Positions 49,975 to 57,797 of a stretch of 64,000 nucleotides of DNA are shown here, piece by piece. The stretch covers positions 558,001 through 622,000 of the forward strand of contig NZ_CP054698.1 in the NCBI RefSeq assembly GCF_014023275.1, given 5' to 3'. The notes under the pieces are model-generated. The model was not told the origin of the DNA. It saw only the letters and a program-made list of their open reading frames with translations, and ran no database searches. This DNA comes from Nostoc edaphicum CCNP1411 (GTDB lineage Bacteria; Cyanobacteriota; Cyanobacteriia; Cyanobacteriales; Nostocaceae). The position numbers and the translations under genes are program-made. Every line of letters begins with the position of its first letter. Positions within the stretch are counted from its first letter, which is position 1.

Positions 49975-50874
49975 TTAGGAGTGCTGAGTTAGAAGTTCTT
50001 CCCCTGCTTCCTCATCTTTTTCTTGCCAAGCAAACCTTGGGGCTAACCAGAGAACATCTAGCAGAATGGTCAATGGTGCAAGGGCAAACAGCGCCCAGAA
50101 AACTGCTGTGGAAATAAAGAAATAATTTCGCAGGATAAAAGTTAAGCCGGCGATACAGATTGCCCAAACTACACGCCCAATTCGGGAATTGGGAATCGAT
50201 CGCGGATCTGTAATCATAAATAGAGCAAACAGCAGCAAAGACCCACTCATCAATCGGTGCCAGTAAACATCCCAAGTCCAACCCAGCCAGAGATTGCGAA
50301 TGGCTTCCAGCAAAGAGTAGGAACCCAAAAAAGCTGCTGTGGTGTCCCAGCGACCAACGCGCTGCAAAATCATGCCGCCAGTGCCGACAAATAATAGCCC
50401 ATACCACCATTCTTCACCCCATTGTCCCGGCGAAACCCAAGCATCAGGGGTGAGAATCAAGGCAGATATGATGCCAAAATTGGCGGGATTAAAGAAATGC
50501 TTATCGCCGACTTGGAAGATAAATTTGCTAGCGATCGCAAGTGCTGCGGCTATTGCCATTGTCGTCCAGTGATCAGCCCGTAACAACAGGCCCAGTCCCA
50601 AAGAGGTAATTAGGGCACTGCGAATATTTAGGCTTTGTCCTACCCTGCGGGTTCGCCCTTGGCGTTCTCGAAGAGTAGCCGCTGAGGCGTCTATGTTCTT
50701 CGCTAATGACCAATGACTAATGACTAATGACAATATCCATTGAGTTGCAAGACAAGTGGCGATCGCTACCCCAATGAATTCTGGTCGCAGCGTCCAATCT
50801 CGTGTACCGATTCCCAAGACTAGGAATAAGCCCAGAAATAGAATCTGATAATCTCGTATATCTTTTAGCAACAT
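49975..50874 (-). CDS. NqrB/RnfD-like membrane protein
   Basis: A 299-residue protein with about nine membrane helices. The pattern SALITSLGLGLLLRADHW, then SKFIFQVGDKHFFNPANFGI, is that of NqrB/RnfD subunits of ion-translocating redox complexes, which carry FMN on a Thr and bind other flavins. The other Rnf/Nqr subunits are absent here. Residues about 50-80 (SHWSLAKNIDASAATLRERQ, then GRTRRVG) are encoded by a repeat-derived insertion (50640-50740) between two helices. The role in this organism is uncertain. Confidence 0.75.
   Translation of the reverse strand: MLLKDIRDYQILFLGLFLVLGIGTRDWTLRPEFIGVAIATCLATQWILSLVISHWSLAKNIDASAATLRERQGRTRRVGQSLNIRSALITSLGLGLLLRADHWTTMAIAAALAIASKFIFQVGDKHFFNPANFGIISALILTPDAWVSPGQWGEEWWYGLLFVGTGGMILQRVGRWDTTAAFLGSYSLLEAIRNLWLGWTWDVYWHRLMSGSLLLFALFMITDPRSIPNSRIGRVVWAICIAGLTFILRNYFFISTAVFWALFALAPLTILLDVLWLAPRFAWQEKDEEAGEELLTQHS
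50640..50740. repeat. Repeat-derived insertion inside a coding gene
   Basis: Bases 50640-50700 (TACCCTGCGGGTTCGCCCTT and onwards) look like a dispersed spacer repeat, and 50705-50732 carry AATGACCAATGACTAATGAC heptamers, both normally intergenic. The total keeps the reading frame of the NqrB/RnfD-like gene open and adds about 25-30 residues between helices. Confidence 0.6.
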
Positions 50875-50981
50875 TAACCCTTAATTCAGGGATTACCCGT
50901 AGATTTTTCATCAATCTAGACGAGTAATAACTCAAATAGTATTGCTGTTACAAATTTTGTTACAAAGTAGATAAACGCAAA

Positions 50982-51659
50982 ATGCAACTAGCTCCCCTCT
51001 TCCCAATTTTCTACCGCATTCTCCAGCCGAGTTTTCCCAACTGCCTTTGGGGTGGAAATCCTCATACGAAAGCGATCGCACTCACGTTCGACGATGGGCC
51101 ACATCCGCAATACACACCCGAAGTCTTGGCAGTGTTAGATCGTTACAATATTACAGCGAGTTTTTTTTGGTTGGGTATTTGTGTCAACCGTTCACCAGGT
51201 ATTGCTAAAGCCGTTAGCGATCGCGGACACTGGATCGGATTGCATGGCTACGATCATCGCTCTTTTCCCATGCTTTCCCCAAATGACCTAAAGGACAGTT
51301 TAGAAAAAACCCAAGCTGCCATCTACAATGCCTGCAACCTGCAACCTGAACAAGTGCGGGATGTCCGCCCCCCCAATGGTTTATTTACACCTGCGACTTT
51401 AAAATTATTCTTTGAGTGGAATTACCGTTCAGTAATGTGGAGCGTTGTACCAGAAGATTGGGTACGACCAGGTGTCAGCACCGTAGTACAGCGAATTATG
51501 CAGCAGGTGAAAAATGGTTCAATGATTGTCTTGCATGATGGTGCTTGCGGTGGACAAGATGTTGCTGCGACAATTCAAATTCTTATTCCGCAACTGCTAC
51601 AACAAGGTTATGAGTTTGTAACTGTTGATACTCTATGGCAGCAAGTTAACGCTAACTAA
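50982..51659 (+). CDS. Polysaccharide deacetylase (NodB family)
   Basis: A 225-residue CE4 metal-dependent deacetylase. Motifs are complete: TFDDGPHP near 31-38, HGYDHRSF (metal His ligands) near 83-90, RPPNG near 124-128, and LHDG near 182-185. These enzymes remove N-acetyl groups from peptidoglycan or polysaccharides. No signal peptide is evident; the first residues (LAPLFPIFYRILQP) may form a short amphipathic helix. It is divergent from the NqrB/RnfD-like gene and stands alone. Confidence 0.9.
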   Translation: MQLAPLFPIFYRILQPSFPNCLWGGNPHTKAIALTFDDGPHPQYTPEVLAVLDRYNITASFFWLGICVNRSPGIAKAVSDRGHWIGLHGYDHRSFPMLSPNDLKDSLEKTQAAIYNACNLQPEQVRDVRPPNGLFTPATLKLFFEWNYRSVMWSVVPEDWVRPGVSTVVQRIMQQVKNGSMIVLHDGACGGQDVAATIQILIPQLLQQGYEFVTVDTLWQQVNAN

Positions 51660-51703
51660 AGTACTATAGCGATTACCAGTTAAGTGAGGTACAGATAATA
51701 TTT

Positions 51704-51750
51704 TGAAACGCAAAGGGACGCAAAGTAAAGCGCAGAGGTACGCAGAGATT
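51704..51750. repeat. Dispersed Nostoc spacer repeat
   Basis: AACGCAAAGGGACGCAAAGT and following AAGCGCAGAGGTACGCAGAG is a frequent heterocystous-cyanobacterial spacer sequence, built of degenerate ACGCAGAGG-type units. It lies between two convergent genes. Confidence 0.55.
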
Positions 51751-51840
51751 TGTACCTCAGCAGACTAGGAAACGCTATAGCCTATCAAGTTAATAAAAAT
51801 GTGGTGCTGGCGTGTTTAGTACTCATAATTTGGCAAATAT

Positions 51841-52272
51841 TTATCTGCGATTACGACATTGCAGTGGGTAGCGCTTACCCCGCCATGTCGTCCAACCATC
51901 TGCGATTTTAGTACGACCGTTGTATTTGAGATACCAGTTATCTTGTTCTGCACCTAAATAACGAATACCTAAATCTTGTCTTTGGGTGCTGGAAAAACGT
52001 TTTCCTAGAGGAACCCAGGCACTACCATTATCACTAAACCGCCCGACGAGACGGACACCAGAAGTAGTAGAACAAACATCACCACTACAACTAGTTTGTG
52101 GGTCATCGACTACTTTCCACTGCATTTGGGCTGGTCTACCGTCAATATTACAATCCCAGAGACCAAAGAACCACTCACCAGCAACCTGACTGGCTTTAGC
52201 ATGGCTAGATACCAATACCAAACTTGCAGGAACAATCGCTAAACCCAAAAGCCATTTTGTGATGTTTTTCAT
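51841..52272 (-). CDS. Small secreted DUF6006-like protein
   Basis: A 143-residue protein with a clear signal peptide (about 1-27, ending SSHAKA). The mature part has GEWFFGLWDCNIDGRPAQMQW near 32-52 and a Cys-rich segment, SCSGDVCSTTSG, suggesting a disulfide. It should be exported. It matches my memory of the DUF6006 family, which has no known function. It is a single gene with its own spacer. Confidence 0.7.
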   Translation of the reverse strand: MKNITKWLLGLAIVPASLVLVSSHAKASQVAGEWFFGLWDCNIDGRPAQMQWKVVDDPQTSCSGDVCSTTSGVRLVGRFSDNGSAWVPLGKRFSSTQRQDLGIRYLGAEQDNWYLKYNGRTKIADGWTTWRGKRYPLQCRNRR

Positions 52273-52444
52273 AATGCTTCACCAATACCTTAAGCTAATC
52301 TGTACTTTCTATTTACTTATAGGTATCAGCATCGCTGTTTATGCAGCTATTAAAGTATAAAGTTTGGCATAAGAATTTTCATCCATTTTCTAGGCGGGAG
52401 TATCAGCCTTTGGTGGCTGATATCCCAGTAACTTATGCTAGTTT

Positions 52445-53422
52445 CTAAAGTTGGTGTGTGGCTAGAAAAGCTTCGACTTCAGCAGCAGTAGGTTGAGAAG
52501 CGATCGCACCTGCTTTAATGGTAGTCAGCGCTCCAACAGCACTGGCATAAGTGACAATGCGTTTTGCTGTTTCTGCATCCCGCAAGCCGTGGATACCATT
52601 CTGACTCAATTGATGGATAAATCCTGCCAAAAAACTATCCCCTGCACCAGTTGTATCAATTACAGGAATGGAAAATGAAGGTAATTTTCCTTCGTTTTCA
52701 CCTAAACAGTAAGTGCAACCGTTTTCTCCATCTGTTACTAGTACCCCTTCAATTGAAGCCAGACGGTAAGTGATGGCTCCGGGATCTGCGGTTTCAAATA
52801 GCCATTCAGCTTCTTCTTTGGAGAGTTTGAGGAAATCAACTCGGTTAAATAATTCTGGAATTTTTTGATGGGCGATGTTTGGCTCTTTCCAAAATACAGG
52901 ACGCCAGTTGACATCCAGCACAATCTTCAAGTCGTAATGTTCTGCTAACTCTAGAGCGCGGTGAATTGCCTTTTCACTTTCAGGATAGGCTAATTCCAAA
53001 GTACCTAAAACCAGAAAATCTGCTTCTTGAAACAGCGAATCTGACAATTGTTTAGCTTGCAGGCGAGTATCGGCAAATTCTGCGGTGTCATACTGACCAA
53101 ATCCGGCGAAAGTGCGATCGCCAGCCAGATCCCGTGTAACATAAACTTGCCGCGTTGGTGCTGTGGGATGGCGTTGTATCCCCGTCGTCTCTACACCTAC
53201 ATCTTGTAATAGCTTGACCAGTGCATTCCCTGGTTCATCTTCACCAACGGCTCCGATAAATCCTGCTGGTGTCCCCAGCTTGACTAAAGCACAGGCTACA
53301 TTAGCTGGTGCCCCTCCTGGATAGGGAGTCCAGGATTTCACTTCTTCCAGCTTTAGCCCTAATTGATCGGCTAAACAATCAAACAAAATTTCACCAAGGC
53401 ACAAAACACGGGGATTGCTCAT
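52445..53422 (-). CDS. Fructokinase-like PfkB family sugar kinase
   Basis: A 325-residue kinase of the PfkB/ribokinase family. An N-terminal GG motif, YPGGAPANVACALVKLG, lies near 33-49, and the ATP/anion-hole motif DTTGAGDSFLAGF near 257-269 (catalytic Asp263). Sequence style resembles fructokinases, which phosphorylate fructose in sucrose use, but other sugars are possible. It is complete. No transporter or sucrose gene is adjacent. Confidence 0.85.
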   Translation of the reverse strand: MSNPRVLCLGEILFDCLADQLGLKLEEVKSWTPYPGGAPANVACALVKLGTPAGFIGAVGEDEPGNALVKLLQDVGVETTGIQRHPTAPTRQVYVTRDLAGDRTFAGFGQYDTAEFADTRLQAKQLSDSLFQEADFLVLGTLELAYPESEKAIHRALELAEHYDLKIVLDVNWRPVFWKEPNIAHQKIPELFNRVDFLKLSKEEAEWLFETADPGAITYRLASIEGVLVTDGENGCTYCLGENEGKLPSFSIPVIDTTGAGDSFLAGFIHQLSQNGIHGLRDAETAKRIVTYASAVGALTTIKAGAIASQPTAAEVEAFLATHQL

Positions 53423-53785
53423 CTCATTTTCAATTTTAGATTTCGATTTGGGATTAGGAATTTACAGTATAAAATCTACAATAGTTTTTGCTAATCTGTC
53501 GCCAGTCCTTCATAGAATTAAATAGCAATTTTTATTACTCTAATAGCATGTATATGCTTCTAATTCTCGCTTCTTTGAGCTAAGTGCTGAGACAATATTC
53601 TTGCGATAATAAGCTATATTTATTACTTTAAAGATTGCGTAGGTTATATTTATGTCAACTTGAAATCCAAAGAAAATATTGACAATCGTATTACTGTTAA
53701 CACTTGAAACCCCTACCAACAAAAGAATCTTCTAGAATTAGAAAGAGCGATTAAGTACATATACCAAGGGAGGATAGAAATAGTC
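53423..53785. other. AT-rich intergenic region
   Basis: Between divergent genes. I see no gene or clear repeat. A GGGAGG ribosome binding site at about 53768 serves the downstream regulator. Promoters for both genes should be here but no convincing -10/-35 pair could be fixed. Confidence 0.4.
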
Positions 53786-54049
53786 ATGGCTGGTGGCAAG
53801 TCTGAGACCCCCGTTAGTCTGTCAGACAGAGAACTGCAAATTATCGACTTAGTAGCCGCTGGCTTAACTAACCAAGAGATTGCAGGAAAACTGGAGATTA
53901 GCAAGCGTACAGTTGATAACCATATCAGTAATATTCTCACCAAGACCGAGACAGAAAATCGAGTAGCCCTTGTCCGCTGGGCTTTACAGTGGGGCAAAGT
54001 CTGTTTGAATGATGTCAATTGCTGTACTCTACCTAACCAGATCGAATAA
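53786..54049 (+). CDS. pedR: Small LuxR-type regulator, PedR-like
   Basis: An 87-residue protein that is almost only a LuxR-type helix-turn-helix: LSDRELQIIDLVAAGLTNQEIAGKLEISKRTVDNHISNIL near 12-51. No receiver domain is present. The C-terminal WGKVCLNDVNCC carries conserved Cys residues. This fits PedR, a small cyanobacterial regulator whose activity depends on photosynthetic electron transport through thioredoxin. The name is inferred from size and sequence memory. A GGGAGG site lies 12 bases upstream of the ATG. Confidence 0.75.
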   Translation: MAGGKSETPVSLSDRELQIIDLVAAGLTNQEIAGKLEISKRTVDNHISNILTKTETENRVALVRWALQWGKVCLNDVNCCTLPNQIE

Positions 54050-54165
54050 ACAATTTACTAGTAGCAACGTAATTGCTTTGGTCTGGTATGATGCAAGCCC
54101 ATTTTGAGTTTTACTGATTTTTCCCCTCTCACGACTAAGTTTTCAGTGTGAACACTCTACCAAAA

Positions 54166-54231
54166 GTTCCGAGTCCTTCACTCAGCCGGAGTTTATGTTA
54201 GTGGAGCCAGCTGACCCTCGGACTCGGAAAC
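54166..54231 (+). ncRNA. Candidate structured RNA
   Basis: An 11-bp stem (GTTCCGAGTCC with GGACTCGGAAAC, one bulge) encloses a second stem (TCAGC with GCTGA), so a two-level hairpin is possible. There is no T-run. It lies between pedR and a DUF6391 gene. It could be a small RNA, a leader structure or a dispersed palindrome. The family was not recognised. Confidence 0.35.
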
Positions 54232-54271
54232 TATAAAGATCAGAATTACTTTCCAAATTCAGCAGAACAGA

Positions 54272-54392
54272 TTGTAGGACTGGGGACTGGGGACTGGGAA
54301 CTGGGAACTTGGGAGAACCATCTACAATAATTCCGAATTCCCAATGCCCAATGCCCCATATCCAATGCCCCATGCCCAATTCCCAATGCCCA
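54272..54392. repeat. Heptamer and low-complexity array
   Basis: GGGGACTGGGGACTGGGAAC units (54278-54312) are followed by CCCAATGCCCAATGCCCC-type heptamers (54337-54390). It is a spacer sequence of the short tandem repeat class. No gene. Confidence 0.75.
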
Positions 54393-54493
54393 AACAAAAA
54401 ATCATCTAGAAAAATTAGCAACAATTCAGTGATGCAAGCGTTACATTTGAAAGAAATCTATGTTGCCCCATCGGCTTTGGGAGTAGTGTTCCA

Positions 54494-55195
54494 ATGAATA
54501 CTTCCGCTTATTTTCAGGGTAGCTCGTCTCCCTTTGAATTTTTTAACTTTGATTTTACGATACCTGTATCTGAGAAAGTTTCGAGTATTGAAGACCAATT
54601 TTCAGACTGTCCGCAACCTACACAAGATACCGACTTACTCAAACAGCTATCGTTTATTCCAGGTTTGAAGGAAATTTTGATGCTGCGGCAGGTTCACGCC
54701 TTAGAACACGCTACCGTTTGGGTTCTTAGCGAATCAAAAAGTGCCTATCCTGGCAGAGCAGAATCCACTAAGGTTCAACTAGATAATGAACTATTAGGCG
54801 GTTTGTCTACTGAGCAGGGATTCTACCTCTATGGTGAGGTAAATATTAGTGATTTGCGGCGTGCGGTCACACTTGCTCGATATCGCATCACCAGTGGAGA
54901 ATGGGATTTGGCTGTACATCCCCGTTGTGGCACAAATTTATCAGTAGCAATGCTCTTAACGGCTGGACTAGCTGTGGGTGTGCATCTGTTGCTACCATTT
55001 CGCCCAATTGAGCAACTTATAGGTTTGGGGTTAGCAGCAACCACAGCTGCTGAACTCGCACCTGATTTAGGTTCTATGGCACAGCGTTACCTAACAACTG
55101 CTATTCCTTTTAACCTAGCAATTGAAAATATTACTCGTACACGGGATGTTTGGGGGCGTGAGGCACATTTTGTTAAAGTGGGCTGGCAAGAGTAA
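54494..55195 (+). CDS. DUF6391-like membrane protein
   Basis: A 233-residue protein. The N-terminal 55 residues look disordered. The core begins LLKQLSFIPGLKEILMLRQVHALEHATVWVLSE near 49-80, followed by GGLSTEQGFYLYGEVN. Membrane segments lie at about 155-172 (AMLLTAGLAVGVHLLLPF) and 176-190. This matches the cyanobacterial DUF6391 family. The HALEHA motif could bind metal, but no activity is known. The next gene starts 4 bases after its stop, so the two are coupled. Confidence 0.75.
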   Translation: MNTSAYFQGSSSPFEFFNFDFTIPVSEKVSSIEDQFSDCPQPTQDTDLLKQLSFIPGLKEILMLRQVHALEHATVWVLSESKSAYPGRAESTKVQLDNELLGGLSTEQGFYLYGEVNISDLRRAVTLARYRITSGEWDLAVHPRCGTNLSVAMLLTAGLAVGVHLLLPFRPIEQLIGLGLAATTAAELAPDLGSMAQRYLTTAIPFNLAIENITRTRDVWGREAHFVKVGWQE

Positions 55196-55199
55196 TCTT

Positions 55200-55436
55200 A
55201 TGGAATCAAAACCACGTACCTTCAAAGAAACCGCTAAAGAAACAACTCTACTGTTTTCAGGGGGCGCTGGCGCTGGACTAATCATCTTTGCCCTGTTCGG
55301 CGGCTTATGGCACGTCACTCACTTTTGGTGGGTGATGGCAGTAACTACAATGTTCTGCGGTTTATTAGCCGTAGTGTTCCGTCAAAACTTCCAGAAGATG
55401 TTAGATGCTTTGATGGATAATGCTCCCTGGATGTAG
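55200..55436 (+). CDS. Small membrane protein
   Basis: A 78-residue protein starting at ATG 55200, 4 bases after the previous stop; a longer frame from 55122 overlaps that gene and is unlikely. Two hydrophobic segments (about 21-38, GGAGAGLIIFALFGGLWH, and 43-60) mark it as a membrane protein. The family is not recognised. Coupling with the DUF6391-like gene suggests a shared complex. Confidence 0.8.
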   Translation: MESKPRTFKETAKETTLLFSGGAGAGLIIFALFGGLWHVTHFWWVMAVTTMFCGLLAVVFRQNFQKMLDALMDNAPWM

Positions 55437-55467
55437 GAACACAAGGTTAAATATTTCCTTAAAAATT

Positions 55468-56466
55468 ATGAGAAAACTTTACTTCTTACTTCCCGGTACA
55501 GATGACAAATTTGCCTGTGGTGGTCTTTGGGCTGAGTTAAAAGCACTTAATCTGGCTCAGAATTTCTGTAGTGCTGATGTTGTAACTTACCGTCAACGAG
55601 AAAAAGGTAAGCTTTTCATTGATGATTTACTAAAAGAGAAAAATTTAAATGATGTAATTTTTGTCATCAGTTGGGGATTTGATATAGCTCAACTTGTGGC
55701 TAAACTTAAGCAATACAATGTCGTTTACCACGCACATAGTGCAGGTTATCCATTTCGGCTACCTGCGAGTATTCCGATCATGACTGTTAGCCGCTATACA
55801 ATGGGATATTGGGGAGAAAAATCACCTAATTCTCTAATTTATTATTTGCCAAATCAAATTTCTGATGAGTTTCAAAATTTAGGTCTGGAACGAGATATTG
55901 ATGTTTTAGTTCAAGCTCGGAAGTCTTCTGAATATTTAATTAAAGAATTGATTCCAGCGTTGCAAAAACGTTGTAAAGTATTGGTTGTTGATTCATACGT
56001 TGAGGATTTACCTGGGCTATTTAACCGAGCTAAGGTTTATCTTTATGATTCCGCTGAGTACTGGGCACAACAGCGTGTTAGTGAAGGATTTGGTCTACAA
56101 CCAATGGAAGCTCTTGCCTGTGGCTGTCAAGTATTTTCTAGTGTCAATGGTGGACTAGCTGATTACTTAGATCCGGGATTTAATTGCTATAAAATTGCTG
56201 GATATTCTCAAGAATATGATGTTCAACGTATTATGAAAGTGATTGAATCTTCAGTAGTGTTTAGCTTGTCTGAAGAGTTTTTAGTTGAGCATCGGACTGA
56301 AAATATTATTAAGCGTTTCCAAGTTATTGTGGATGAGTTGAATGAGTTTTTTGACCACAAAATCCAGCAACCATCTAATATTAAGAGTTTGACGAAAACA
56401 CGTGTGGCAAAATTACTCGCGCAGAAGATATACGGGAAACTGAGGAAGAAATATTTTAAGTCATAG
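55468..56466 (+). CDS. Glycosyltransferase-like protein (GT4-like fold)
   Basis: A 332-residue protein from the ATG at 55468 (an earlier in-frame start at 55420 overlaps the previous gene). The C-terminal half has YLYDSAEYWAQQRVSEGFGLQPMEALACGCQVFSS near 187-221, the sugar-nucleotide E-x7-E type pattern of family 4 glycosyltransferases. It should transfer a sugar in polysaccharide or glycolipid synthesis. It precedes rfbB, in line with a cell-surface sugar locus. The N-terminal acceptor domain is short and divergent, so the acceptor is unknown. Confidence 0.75.
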   Translation: MRKLYFLLPGTDDKFACGGLWAELKALNLAQNFCSADVVTYRQREKGKLFIDDLLKEKNLNDVIFVISWGFDIAQLVAKLKQYNVVYHAHSAGYPFRLPASIPIMTVSRYTMGYWGEKSPNSLIYYLPNQISDEFQNLGLERDIDVLVQARKSSEYLIKELIPALQKRCKVLVVDSYVEDLPGLFNRAKVYLYDSAEYWAQQRVSEGFGLQPMEALACGCQVFSSVNGGLADYLDPGFNCYKIAGYSQEYDVQRIMKVIESSVVFSLSEEFLVEHRTENIIKRFQVIVDELNEFFDHKIQQPSNIKSLTKTRVAKLLAQKIYGKLRKKYFKS

Positions 56467-56542
56467 AAACGTAGACGCGTAGCGACTTGCCCCAGGCGAT
56501 CGCAGAGGTGCTGAGAACACAGAGATTAAGAGAGGAAGTTAG

Positions 56543-57610
56543 ATGAATCGGCGGTTATTAGTTACTGGTGGTGCGGGGTTTATTGGGGCGAATTTTGTCC
56601 ATCATTGGTGTCAGGTTTATCCAGACGATCGCGTGGTGGTGTTAGATGCTCTTACATACGCGGGGAATCGTCTGAATTTGGCGCTGGTTGAGGGAAGAGA
56701 GAATTTTCGGTTTGTTCAGGGGGATATTTGCGATCGCACCATCATAGACGAGCTATTATTAACCGAAAATATTGATACCATCGCCCATTTTGCCGCTGAA
56801 TCTCATGTCGATCGTTCAATTCTTGGGCCAGCTGCTTTTGTGCAAACTAATGTGGTGGGAACTTTCACGTTGCTTGAAGCTTTTCGGCAACATTGGGAGA
56901 TAAAAGCACAACCATCTGATTATCGTTTCTTACACGTTTCTACTGATGAAGTGTACGGTAGTTTGGGCGCAGATGACCCAGCTTTTTGTGAAACTACACC
57001 CTACGCTCCCAATAGTCCCTATTCAGCTTCAAAAGCGGGTAGCGATCATTTAGTGCGTGCTTATTATCATACTTATCAACTTCCAACCATTATCACAAAT
57101 TGCTCTAATAATTACGGCCCTTATCAGTTTCCCGAAAAGCTAATTCCCCTGATGTGCATCAACACTTTGATCGGGAAACCATTACCTGTTTATGGCGATG
57201 GTAAAAATGTGCGAGATTGGCTTTATGTGGGCGATCATTGTCTGGCTCTGGATGTGGTGATTAATCGTGGTGAACCAGGAGAAACATACAATATTGGTGG
57301 CAATAATGAGGTGGAAAATATCAACCTTGTCCAACTTTTGTGTCAGATGATGGATGAATTAGCATCTGATTTACCAGTACATCCAGCCAAGCAGTTAATT
57401 ACTTTTGTCAAAGACAGACAAGGACATGATCGGAGATATGCAATTAATGCGAACAAAATTAAAACTCAGCTTGGTTGGACGCCTTCTGTAACGATTGCTG
57501 AAGGTTTACGTTTAACTGTTGAATGGTATCTCAATCATCGTGATTGGTGGGAACCGCTGCTATCTGCGGAATATCAAGCTTACTATCGCAAAAATTATTC
57601 TGTAAAATAA
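56543..57610 (+). CDS. rfbB: dTDP-glucose 4,6-dehydratase
   Basis: A 355-residue short-chain dehydrogenase of the RmlB type. NAD motif GGAGFIGANF near 8-17, STDEVYGSL near 132-140 and catalytic YSASKAGSD near 158-166 (Tyr and Lys) are present, followed by NCSNNYGPYQFPEKLIPL. It makes dTDP-4-keto-6-deoxyglucose, the precursor of rhamnose and other deoxy sugars. GAGGAAG lies about 6 bases before the ATG. The other rhamnose genes are not in the window. Confidence 0.94.
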   Translation: MNRRLLVTGGAGFIGANFVHHWCQVYPDDRVVVLDALTYAGNRLNLALVEGRENFRFVQGDICDRTIIDELLLTENIDTIAHFAAESHVDRSILGPAAFVQTNVVGTFTLLEAFRQHWEIKAQPSDYRFLHVSTDEVYGSLGADDPAFCETTPYAPNSPYSASKAGSDHLVRAYYHTYQLPTIITNCSNNYGPYQFPEKLIPLMCINTLIGKPLPVYGDGKNVRDWLYVGDHCLALDVVINRGEPGETYNIGGNNEVENINLVQLLCQMMDELASDLPVHPAKQLITFVKDRQGHDRRYAINANKIKTQLGWTPSVTIAEGLRLTVEWYLNHRDWWEPLLSAEYQAYYRKNYSVK

Positions 57611-57780
57611 TGACGGTACTCCTTCCAGTAAGCTTTTGCGTCTTCGATGTCCTGATTCTGTGTGCTTTTGTTGCCTCCACACAGTACGACAACAATATTT
57701 TCTGCTTTCAAAAAATCATCAGGCTCCCACAGTTTCTTCAGATAATGACTATCCTTGAATAGTAAGGGAATCAGAGTAAA
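57595..57780 (-). pseudogene. RelE/HigB-type toxin remnant
   Basis: The minus-strand reading ENIVVVLCGGNKSTQNQDIEDAKAYWKEYR, ending at a stop near 57595, resembles the C-terminal part of addiction-module killer (RelE/HigB-like) toxins, which end in LLLCGGDKSTQ...DI..A..Y. The N-terminal half is missing or unrecognisable, and the frame overlaps the rfbB stop and the kinase start. I judge it a decayed fragment. The match is by memory of the family pattern. Confidence 0.4.
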
Positions 57781-57797
57781 TTGCCAGCAGGTGTAAG

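Noticed and set aside
55122..55199. Longer start for the small membrane protein
   Set aside because: It would lie inside the DUF6391-like gene; the ATG at 55200 is coupled to the previous stop and gives a normal membrane protein.
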